A DNA stretch of 30,332 nucleotides from a virus. The DNA lies in IMG/VR virus record IMGVR_UViG_3300045051_000608, positions 1-30,332 of that record, one strand, 5' to 3'. Position 1 is the first letter of the stretch. Each line of letters begins with the position of its first letter. The notes under the pieces are model-generated. The model had not been told where the DNA came from, ran no database searches, and saw nothing but the letters and a program-made list of their open reading frames with translations. The position numbers and the translations under genes are program-made. Shown piece by piece: positions 22,876-29,532 of the stretch.

Positions 22876-24626
22876 CGCTCTCGCCGTGGAGCTCGACCGG
22901 CATCGAGGGCTTCGTGCGCGAGGTGCGGCGGACGATCGACGCGAAGACGCGCCAGGTAACGGACCTCCAGATGGCGCTGATGACGACGGGCGACGACGGC
23001 AGGCCGCAGTTCAACGTGCTCAACGGCAAGACCTGTACGGGGCCGCTGAAGGGCGTGCCTGTGCTCGTCAGCCGCAGCGGTGGCGGGCTCGCGATCGTGT
23101 CGGACGGGCGCTCGCGCGGGATGTGGTCCAACGGATCGGGCATCTCGCCGAGTTCGGCGCGCATCGGCGGTGAGACCGTGCGCGCCGGGCCGATTCCTCC
23201 CGTGGTGGCTCCGGCGGCGGCAGTGCGCATGTTCGTCGACAACTTCGGCGATCGCTTCGGCGCGGACGGTGCCCTACTCGGCGGCAGCGGCACGCCTACC
23301 CGCGCCGAATACGAGTTCCCCTACACCGACCGGAAGTGGTCGGTGATCGACTTCCCGATCAGCCGGGATATCCAGCCGGAGCCAAAGACGCTCCACGGCT
23401 CACACGGCACCACGACGCTGCAGGCGGACATCACGCGCGAGCTGACGGGTGGCTTCAGCCCGCACACGATCGACCTCACCGAGGGGTGGTACAAGTCGGG
23501 CGACTCGTCTACGGCCGCGGCCGATGCATTCACGGGAAACTGTGGATTTATGGGCAGCCAGTGGACAAGCGCGCGGCAGATCGGCCCGGCCCCCACTCAG
23601 GTGCTAGACGAGACGACGCCGGATTGGGACGCCACGACGGACGGACTGCTGAGGCTCGTCGGAGACCGGACGCTGACGTGCTCCACGGTGTCTAGCGGGA
23701 CCAAGTCGATTCAGTTCTACAACGAGGATTCGGTCGCCTATACGGTCACGTTCGGCGCTGGATTCGCTGCCCTTACGCCGCTGGTGATTCCGCCAAACGA
23801 GCGCGGCCAGAGATACCGCTGCAATACGGATGTGTTCGGAGGCGTGCGTCAGCCCCAGGGCGGCGGCGGTGCCATGTCGCCGGCAGTCGTGCGAAACTTC
23901 ATGGACGCCACGACGCCGGTTGTGGGCAGCGGCGAGCTGCTGCGGATCGCCAGCGACGTGACCATCACCGTAACCGGCTCGCCGAGCGGGTCTTTCTATG
24001 TGATCAACGAGGACTCGTCAGACCACATCCTGACGTTTGGGTCCGGCTTTGTCGTGCGCCCCGCACTCGTGGTGCCAGGCCTCAGCGGGGCCGCCATGTG
24101 GCAGATTTTCTACGGCAACCCAGCCGTGTCGTGCCTACTGAATGACATCGGATACCTGGATCAGGTAGCGGCGTCCACGGATGGCCTCCTGCTCTGCGCC
24201 GAGTTCCCGGTCGCCTACCTCGATACGCCGGACGCTGGTCGCTACTGGCAGGGATACGTCGAGGACGTGTTGACCGTGCGCGCTGCCAATGGGGCCCTGG
24301 TCTTTGCCAAGAGCGGCGCCGGGACGGTGCTTCGCGCGATCTACGCGGCAAACGGCTTCACGGCGCTCGGCTCTGGCACAAACGCGATCACGTCAGCCTG
24401 GCGCGAGAGCCTCGTGCATATCACGCCCGATGCTGACGGGACCTGGTGGGTGTGCCTCGATGCGAGCCCGGTGATCGGTCACGTCGCCTATCAAGGCGGC
24501 GAGCTGGTGCTACTCGATACGGTGACGCTGAACTACGCGGCGAGCCCACACGGCGAGGGCGCGTCAGATGGTTCAGGTGACGATCCCGACACGGCGGGTC
24601 GGTACGTGCGCGTGATCTACGCATGA
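22872..24626 (+). CDS. Tail-tip or fibre protein with duplicated beta module
   Basis: A 584-residue protein whose GTG start overlaps the previous TGA. The first 110 residues (GFVREVRRTIDAKTRQVTDLQMALMTT to RSRGMWSNGSG) probably attach it to the tail tip. Two related modules follow at about 254-323 and 347-415. Each has a short strand pair, then FYNEDSVAYTVTFGAGF or VINEDSSDHILTFGSGF, then a hydrophobic PxLVxP strand. The C-terminal part (about 420-560) is beta-rich with SALGSGTNAITSAWRESL-like and WWVCLDASPVIGHVAY motifs, perhaps a receptor-binding head. The same module type recurs once in the gene at 26206. Function is inferred from place and fold. Confidence 0.65.
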   Translation: MTLSPWSSTGIEGFVREVRRTIDAKTRQVTDLQMALMTTGDDGRPQFNVLNGKTCTGPLKGVPVLVSRSGGGLAIVSDGRSRGMWSNGSGISPSSARIGGETVRAGPIPPVVAPAAAVRMFVDNFGDRFGADGALLGGSGTPTRAEYEFPYTDRKWSVIDFPISRDIQPEPKTLHGSHGTTTLQADITRELTGGFSPHTIDLTEGWYKSGDSSTAAADAFTGNCGFMGSQWTSARQIGPAPTQVLDETTPDWDATTDGLLRLVGDRTLTCSTVSSGTKSIQFYNEDSVAYTVTFGAGFAALTPLVIPPNERGQRYRCNTDVFGGVRQPQGGGGAMSPAVVRNFMDATTPVVGSGELLRIASDVTITVTGSPSGSFYVINEDSSDHILTFGSGFVVRPALVVPGLSGAAMWQIFYGNPAVSCLLNDIGYLDQVAASTDGLLLCAEFPVAYLDTPDAGRYWQGYVEDVLTVRAANGALVFAKSGAGTVLRAIYAANGFTALGSGTNAITSAWRESLVHITPDADGTWWVCLDASPVIGHVAYQGGELVLLDTVTLNYAASPHGEGASDGSGDDPDTAGRYVRVIYA

Positions 24627-24640
24627 GAGGGGTGATCTGA

Positions 24641-26197
24641 GTGAGCGCGGCAGCCTTCTATCTTTCCGACGACGTCACCCTTGCAACCGGACTCACCTTC
24701 TCGCCCGGCACGTCCGGCACTCCGCTCCAGACCGGCGACGAGACAGCAGAGACCGAGCTACACCTCTGGAACACCGCAAGCGTCGGCGGCGCGGAGACCG
24801 GTCCGCTCTCCATCTACGATGTGGTGAAGGACGCGCTCGGCAACTACAAGTCGAGCGGGCTCGATGCTCTTGATGAGGGATGGCTCTGGGCGAAAGAGAT
24901 GTCGTCCTGCGATAGCACGGGCGATGCCTCGTTCTTTGCGAACGAGAGCGAGTGGACGCGGCTCTCGCCCGGCGCGCGGCTGGAAGTCGATTCGATCCCC
25001 GCCGCCTGCGCGCGCTACCTCTCCATCAAGTGGGTGGTGCCGCAGGGCGAGGGGCTCGCGAGCGAGACGGTCGAGTTCGCGCTGCGCCAGATCCACGACG
25101 AGGCGAGCACCACGCTCACGGTCGGCATCGCTAAGGCGTTCTACGGCATCCTGACCGGTGCGGGGCATCGGTCATTCACCGAGTGGATCGACCCGCCGAC
25201 CGTCACCGAGAGCGGCACGCCGGACGACGTGATCAACATCGGGTGGAGCTGGTTCCTCGAGCGCGGCGTGCCGTACTGGATTCCCCCCGGCACGCTCAGC
25301 GGTAACCAGACCGCCGCCGATGGCGCGCTCGGCAGCGGGCAGGAGTACGTCCTCCTCGTCACGCACGGCTGGGGCACGACGACGTACACCGGGACCAAGG
25401 GCAACCGCGCGACGAGCGGGTTGGCCGTGCCGCCCGCGGTGCCGGCCTCGCACTCGGTGGCCGCGGTCGTTCGCGTGGCCTACGGTGCGGGCGGCTCGGT
25501 CATCACGAACGCCGCGATCACGGTCAGGGCGACGCCGGCCCGCTTCAAACCCTACGACGCCGACGGCACGCTGGTCCTAACGGTCGGCCGCGGGTGGGCG
25601 ATGAACGGCGGACTTACCGCGCGGAGCCTCGATGTCTCGCAGATCACGCTCCCCGACGACACGAGCCGGTACGTGTGGCGCACCTCCGGCGGGCTCTACC
25701 TGACGACGACTTTCGTGCCGCCCGCGAAGGGGGACATCCCGATCGCCTACGCGACGACGGCGGGCGGTGTCATCACGAGCATCGAGGATCGCAGGCTGTT
25801 CCTTTCCGACATGGAGCGCGAGATCGCGCTGTTCTTCGACGGCACGGAAACGACGGGTCCACTCGCCGGGATGAAACGGCAGGCGGGACGGAGCCTCGCG
25901 ATCGACCGCATCCGCTTCACGATCGAGGACGCAAGCGGCGGCACCGGCATCACCGTGCTCGACATCAACCGCAAGCGCGCCGGCACCTCCGCCACGATCT
26001 TCCCGAACCAGGCCGGCTCCGTGGAGTCGCGCCCGACCGTCGCCGCCGGCTCGCGCGGCAGCTCCAACGCGATGCCCGAGATCACGCGGCTTCGCGACGA
26101 CGACGTCCTATCCATCGACTGCGACACGGCGACGAGCGACACGAGCGCGGCCGGGCTCGGCGTGACGTTCGTCTGCGTTCCGGTCGCCTACGAATGA
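24641..26197 (+). CDS. Tail-tip / fibre-associated structural protein
   Basis: A 518-residue beta-rich protein starting at GTG 24641, with GAGAGGGGTGAT just upstream. The N-terminal domain (YLSDDVTLATGLTFSPGTSGTPLQTGDETAETELHLWN) resembles beta modules common in uncharacterised tail appendage proteins. The middle (about 180-300) includes NIGWSWFLERGVPYWIPPGTLSGNQTAADGALGSGQEYVLLVTHGWGTT-like strands. The last third has IAYATTAGGVITSIEDRRLF, a motif often seen in phage baseplate and fibre proteins. No enzymatic motif is seen. It is between two fibre-like genes and is probably part of the adsorption apparatus. Confidence 0.6.
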   Translation: MSAAAFYLSDDVTLATGLTFSPGTSGTPLQTGDETAETELHLWNTASVGGAETGPLSIYDVVKDALGNYKSSGLDALDEGWLWAKEMSSCDSTGDASFFANESEWTRLSPGARLEVDSIPAACARYLSIKWVVPQGEGLASETVEFALRQIHDEASTTLTVGIAKAFYGILTGAGHRSFTEWIDPPTVTESGTPDDVINIGWSWFLERGVPYWIPPGTLSGNQTAADGALGSGQEYVLLVTHGWGTTTYTGTKGNRATSGLAVPPAVPASHSVAAVVRVAYGAGGSVITNAAITVRATPARFKPYDADGTLVLTVGRGWAMNGGLTARSLDVSQITLPDDTSRYVWRTSGGLYLTTTFVPPAKGDIPIAYATTAGGVITSIEDRRLFLSDMEREIALFFDGTETTGPLAGMKRQAGRSLAIDRIRFTIEDASGGTGITVLDINRKRAGTSATIFPNQAGSVESRPTVAAGSRGSSNAMPEITRLRDDDVLSIDCDTATSDTSAAGLGVTFVCVPVAYE

Positions 26198-26205
26198 GGG
26201 AATGC

Positions 26206-27759
26206 ATGAAGACCATCGCTCGCGCCTTCTGCCTCGCGGCTGCACTTGGCTCGGCCCTCTTCACGACTTCGGCCTCGGCGCAGTTCACGCCGCGCCGGGT
26301 CACGTTGACGCCGGGCGCGAGCGTGGGGATCGACGCCTCTCTCGGCTCTATCTTCCTGCTGACGCCGGGTCAGGACGAGACGATCACCGTCAGCAATCCA
26401 GGCCTGCGCACGTTCTACGTGTTCGTCACGCAGACCGGCACCAGCCGCACACTCACGTTTTCGACCGGCTTCACCAGCGTCTCGGCCTACGCGACGGGCG
26501 TCGGCGCCGGTGTTTGCTCGCTCGCCTTCCAGGGCACCGGGACGACCGTCCGCGAGGTGGCGGGCTCCTGTAGGCCGCTCTCCCTCGGCGCGCCGGGCGC
26601 GTACCAGGCGAGCGACGCAGACCTCGACGCGCTGGCGGCGCTCTCGACCACGGGCATGCTGGCGCGCATCGGAGCGGCCACCTACGTGCCGCGGACGATC
26701 GCGGGGACGTCGAACGAGATCGCGGTCACGAACGGCGACGGCGTCAGCGGCGCGCCGACCGTTGGCCTCGCGGCCACGATCGACCTCACCGGCAAGACCA
26801 GCACGAAGCCGAACAAGTCCGGGTCTCTCGCGTCGATGCCCGGCTCGTGCACTGCGGGCGAGACGTACTTTTGTACGAGCGGGTGCACTGACGGGCTCCA
26901 GGGTTACGGCTGCGGCTCCGGCCTAACGTTCGTGCTTCAGGGGGATGCCGGCGGAGCGGGGGCGCTCGCGAGCATCAACGGCGAGGGCGGCCCGGCGATC
27001 ACGATCGCGGCGGGCACCACCGGTTCTGACGTCAACGTCGCGACGACGACCAACACGATCACAGTCCACGTGCCGGATGCCGGGGCGGCGGCGCGCGGCG
27101 TCATCACGACCGGCGCGCAGACGATCGCGGGCGCGAAGACCTTCAGCAGCACGATCGTCGGGGCCATCAGCGGCAACGCGGCCACCGTGACCGGGCTCTC
27201 GGTGACGGCCGGAAAAACCGTCACGGCGACCGAAAGTTCGACCGTGGGTGGCCGCATCGCGCAGTACGTGGCCGACGGCACCACCGGCGCGGTGTCCTTC
27301 ACGTCGATCTCGGCGGCATTCACCAACCTGGAGGTTCGTTGGTCCGCACGAGACACGAAGACCGCCAATTCCCAGCTCATAGCGGTGAGGCTCAACAACG
27401 ACACGACGAGCGGCAACTATACAGGCGGCAGGTACATCACATCGGGCGGAACGGTGCTCACCGGGGCCAACGGGAACGGGTGCAGCGGCGGAATCATCAT
27501 CGCGGAGATTCCCGCGGCCTCGACCACGGCGAACTACTTTTCCGACGGCATCTTCTCCATCAACAACTACACGTCCACGTCTGGTTTCAAGACGGTCATC
27601 TTTCACGGCGCTGGCACAACTACCGCCACGCCGACCGAAACAGAGACCGTCGCGAACTTCCGATGGAAGTCCACGGCGGCCGTCAGCCGAATCGACATCT
27701 GCACCGACGGGACCAACTTCGCCACCGGATCGGTGTTCACTCTCTACGGGATGCCGTGA
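26206..27759 (+). CDS. Tail fibre-like protein with Sec signal peptide
   Basis: A 517-residue protein. The start is ATG 26206, with GAGGGAA upstream. Residues 1-25 are a textbook signal peptide: basic start (MKTIARAF), a hydrophobic core and ASA/QF cleavage after Ala 25. Residues about 38-109 resemble the duplicated module of the gene at 22872. Fibre-type motifs follow: YQASDADLDALAALSTTGMLA, then IAGTSNEIAVTNGDGVSGAP and GAQTIAGAKTFSSTIVG. A Cys cluster (GSCTAGETYFCTSGCTDGLQ and GYGC, about 211-233) is a module known from fibre-like and secreted repeat proteins. The C-terminal domain (about 362-517) has the VSFTSISAAFTNLEVRWSARD pattern of receptor-binding heads. A normal tail fibre is assembled in the cytoplasm, so a cleavable signal is unexpected. 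It could instead be a secreted surface protein. Confidence 0.8.
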   Translation: MKTIARAFCLAAALGSALFTTSASAQFTPRRVTLTPGASVGIDASLGSIFLLTPGQDETITVSNPGLRTFYVFVTQTGTSRTLTFSTGFTSVSAYATGVGAGVCSLAFQGTGTTVREVAGSCRPLSLGAPGAYQASDADLDALAALSTTGMLARIGAATYVPRTIAGTSNEIAVTNGDGVSGAPTVGLAATIDLTGKTSTKPNKSGSLASMPGSCTAGETYFCTSGCTDGLQGYGCGSGLTFVLQGDAGGAGALASINGEGGPAITIAAGTTGSDVNVATTTNTITVHVPDAGAAARGVITTGAQTIAGAKTFSSTIVGAISGNAATVTGLSVTAGKTVTATESSTVGGRIAQYVADGTTGAVSFTSISAAFTNLEVRWSARDTKTANSQLIAVRLNNDTTSGNYTGGRYITSGGTVLTGANGNGCSGGIIIAEIPAASTTANYFSDGIFSINNYTSTSGFKTVIFHGAGTTTATPTETETVANFRWKSTAAVSRIDICTDGTNFATGSVFTLYGMP

Positions 27760-27838
27760 GCAGGGGTAACCGCTGAGCGCCATCGGCGTAGACTTCGCGC
27801 TGCCCGCTGGGAGGGGGCGAGGATGGCCGGTCAGCCAC

Positions 27839-28684
27839 GTGTCGCACCGCTGGATCGGGCGAGCCGTGGCTCTCGGCGTGGGTCTTCTCACGCTCGCGCT
27901 CGCTGAGGGCGCGCTTCGGGCAACGCAGGGCCTCCGCAACGATCCGAGCTACAGGTACGACGCGCGGCTCGGCTGGTCGCCGCGTCCTGGCTTCGTCGGC
28001 CGATCGGACGGCACGACGGTCACGATCACGCCCGACGGCTGGCGCAGCAACGGGCTGGTGGCGCCCGTCCTCGCCGTCGGCGATAGCTTCACGTTCGGCA
28101 CCGACGTTCTAGACCAAGAGACGTGGCCGGCGCAGCTCGAGCGCCTGATCGGGCGGCCGGTCATCAACGGCGGCGTGGGCGGCTACGGCCTCGACCAGGC
28201 GGTGCTGCGCGCCGAGGATCTGGTGGCGCGGCTGCACCCGTCGCTGCTGATCGTGGCGTTCATCCCGGACGACGCCGACCGCTGCGGGCTGCGGGAGCGT
28301 GCGGACGCGAAGCCCTGGTTCACCGCCTCCGGCGACCTTCGCGGCGTGCCGGTGCCGCGTCCGCTGGAGCTGCTGCGCCTGGGGCGGCGCGCTGCGGGCT
28401 GGCGGCCTGCGCCCAGCGGCGAGGACGCCGCTGCCGTCTCGCGCCTCTTGGCGGCCCGCGTGGGGCGCCTGGGCGTGCCGTGGGTAGCGCTGGCTCTCGG
28501 GCACCCGGGGAGCGCCACGGCGCCGGCTGAGCCCTTCCTAAAAGGTGCGCGGCGGGCCGGGGCGCGGGTCGTCGATCTGCGGCAGGAGTTGGACCGGTCG
28601 CCTCGGCTGTTCACCCGGACGATGCACCCGGATCGGCGCGGCCAAGAACTGATCGCCCGGGCCGTCGCCGAGGCGCTGCCATGA
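27839..28684 (+). CDS. SGNH/GDSL-type hydrolase with N-terminal membrane anchor
   Basis: A 281-residue protein. Residues 8-25 (RAVALGVGLLTLALAEGA) are a hydrophobic anchor or signal. VLAVGDSFTFG (about 77-87) is block I with the nucleophilic Ser. NGGVGGYGLDQAVL is block II. LLIVAFIPDDADRCG and DAKPWF match the 'PDD..R' and 'KPWF' patterns of one SGNH clade found with surface polysaccharide genes. The last block is TMHPDRRGQELIA, where the His is present but the usual Asp three residues before it is Arg, so catalysis may use a Ser-His pair. Family members remove or transfer acyl groups. A role in altering the host surface, or in virion-receptor trimming, is inference. GTG 27839 lacks a well placed binding site; the frame is open back to 27770, so the start is uncertain. 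Confidence 0.75.
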   Translation: MSHRWIGRAVALGVGLLTLALAEGALRATQGLRNDPSYRYDARLGWSPRPGFVGRSDGTTVTITPDGWRSNGLVAPVLAVGDSFTFGTDVLDQETWPAQLERLIGRPVINGGVGGYGLDQAVLRAEDLVARLHPSLLIVAFIPDDADRCGLRERADAKPWFTASGDLRGVPVPRPLELLRLGRRAAGWRPAPSGEDAAAVSRLLAARVGRLGVPWVALALGHPGSATAPAEPFLKGARRAGARVVDLRQELDRSPRLFTRTMHPDRRGQELIARAVAEALP

Positions 28685-28926
28685 GCGAGCGCCTCACCGT
28701 GCCCGAGGTGCTCCCGCTGGTCCGCACCATCTACGCAGCGCGCGGCGGCGCGTGCTGTCTACACAACGTGCTAGAGAACGGGAACGTCAGGGATGAGTCG
28801 GTCCGTGCGCGTGTAGACCTCGCCGCCGAGCGTGGTCACGAAGACTGCCGGATGCTTGCCGAGAAGCTCCTCCTGATGTCGAAGACGCAACGCCGGAAGC
28901 TCGGCGGGCTGGCGCTCGGTGCCTGA
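28681..28926 (+). CDS. Small hypothetical phage protein, 81 aa
   Basis: An 81-residue helical protein starting at ATG 28681, which overlaps the SGNH stop (ATGA). Key pattern: LPLVRTIYAARGGACCLHNVLENGNVRDESV, then AAERGHEDCRMLAEKLLLMSKTQRRKL. The CCLH and GHEDC motifs with the closing MSKTQR are characteristic of a small phage protein family I have seen but which has no known function. The Cys/His pair could bind a metal; this is not shown. The codon use is phage-like, so it is real with good confidence. Confidence 0.75.
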   Translation: MSERLTVPEVLPLVRTIYAARGGACCLHNVLENGNVRDESVRARVDLAAERGHEDCRMLAEKLLLMSKTQRRKLGGLALGA

Positions 28927-29005
28927 CCCGACGCCTCAGCCGGTGCGGCGCGACCCGCGGACGGGGCGCCCGATCGTGCCGAAAGGCAAGCGGCCCGGCG
29001 GGTGA
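28919..29005 (+). CDS. Candidate 28-aa basic proline-rich peptide
   Basis: GTG 28919 overlaps the end of the preceding gene by eight bases and encodes 28 residues with several Pro-Arg and Gly-Lys pairs (PTPQPVRRDPRTGRPIVPKG is the core). Nearly every codon ends in C or G, as in neighbouring genes. The peptide looks like the disordered small basic proteins of phages. No strong binding site is seen; coupling to the upstream gene would be needed. Confidence 0.45.
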   Translation: MPDPTPQPVRRDPRTGRPIVPKGKRPGG

Positions 29006-29031
29006 GGACCGTGCGGGCCGCGGTCGCGGCC
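28991..29031. terminator. Nested inverted repeats between convergent genes
   Basis: CGGCCCG (28991-28997) can pair with CGGGCCG (29014-29020), and the overlapping GGCCGC-GGTC-GCGGCC (29016-29031) forms a compact six-pair hairpin. They lie between the end of the plus-strand genes and the end of the minus-strand gene at 29045. They could stop transcription from both sides, though there is no T tract. Confidence 0.3.
29018..29031 (+). repeat. 14-base direct repeat, copy 1 (flanks minus-strand gene)
   Basis: CCGCGGTCGCGGCC is identical at 29474-29487. After each copy a looser ACGGT and ATCC follow within about 16 bases. The two copies bracket the only minus-strand gene. Confidence 0.45.
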
Positions 29032-29044
29032 TAACGGTAATCCG

Positions 29045-29407
29045 TCAGCTGCGCGGGCTGGCGGTGAGCGCCTTCTCTGCGGCCATCGCGACGGCCTCCT
29101 CGGCGGTCGCACCGTAGCCGGCTAGTGCTACGTCGTAGTGGCCGTCGAGCACCCCGATGCACTCCGGCTTGCTGGGGTCTTCGATCATCGTGTGCAACTC
29201 CATGGGCGCGGCGATCCAGACATCCAGCCCAAGCTCGGGGTCAGGAGGAACGAGCGTCAGGTGAAGTCTGGCAATCGTCCCGAGGAGCGCCCGCTGCCCC
29301 TCGCGATAGGCGCGCTCTTCCTTGGCGGTCACGCGCGCCTCGCCGGCCACCTCTCGCGGAGCCGTCGCGTTAGCCTTAGCCTTCACGGTTAGTTCTTGCG
29401 TGTTCAT
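29045..29407 (-). CDS. Hypothetical protein, 120 aa, opposite orientation
   Basis: A 120-residue protein read on the minus strand, the only one in the window that I accept on that strand. The start is the ATG whose first base is 29407. The N-terminal part is basic and helical (VTAKEERAYREGQRALLGTIARLHL). The C-terminal half looks like a compact alpha/beta unit: LGLDVWIAAPMELHTMIEDP, IGVLDGHYDVALAGYGATAEEAVAMAAEKALTA. The last part, with 'GATAEEAVAMA', resembles the type II-like HicB or dsRBD-like helical ends of small proteins, but I cannot assign it. TTGCAC and AAGATT, 17 bases apart, lie before the start on the minus strand and could be a promoter. Its separate promoter and orientation suggest a lysogeny-expressed accessory gene (moron). 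Confidence 0.7.
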   Translation of the reverse strand: MNTQELTVKAKANATAPREVAGEARVTAKEERAYREGQRALLGTIARLHLTLVPPDPELGLDVWIAAPMELHTMIEDPSKPECIGVLDGHYDVALAGYGATAEEAVAMAAEKALTASPRS

Positions 29408-29424
29408 CGCTATCCAATCTTGCG

Positions 29425-29453
29425 CCGCGCTGCCGAAAGTGCAAGGACTAAGA
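29425..29453 (-). promoter_or_regulatory. Weak candidate promoter for the minus-strand gene
   Basis: On the minus strand TTGCAC is followed after 17 bases by AAGATT, then about a dozen bases to the ATG. The match to the sigma-70 consensus is partial (TTG well conserved, -10 poor), but the spacing is exact and the gene needs its own promoter. Confidence 0.25.
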
Positions 29454-29473
29454 GCGCTTGGCGCGGCGCGGCA

Positions 29474-29487
29474 CCGCGGTCGCGGCC
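29474..29487 (+). repeat. 14-base direct repeat, copy 2
   Basis: CCGCGGTCGCGGCC, identical to 29018-29031. It lies three bases before the second copy of the 19-base repeat, in the divergent gap between the minus-strand gene and the fibre-like gene at 29533. Confidence 0.45.
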
Positions 29488-29490
29488 CAC

Positions 29491-29509
29491 GGTGCTATCC
29501 TGATCCGGC
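29491..29509 (+). repeat. 19-base direct repeat, copy 2; candidate regulatory element
   Basis: Identical to 4491-4509. It ends 23 bases before the ATG of the secreted fibre-like gene at 29533, a distance compatible with a -10 region (TATCCT) and a short leader with the ribosome binding site AGAGGAGG (29516-29523). Confidence 0.5.
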
Positions 29510-29532
29510 ACTTCCAGAGGAGGCCGCCAGAC

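Noticed and set aside
20600-24640. Slightly looser third-position GC in the tail-tip genes as a sign of recent transfer
   Set aside because: The shift seems modest by eye and no composition was computed; it is too weak to report as transfer.
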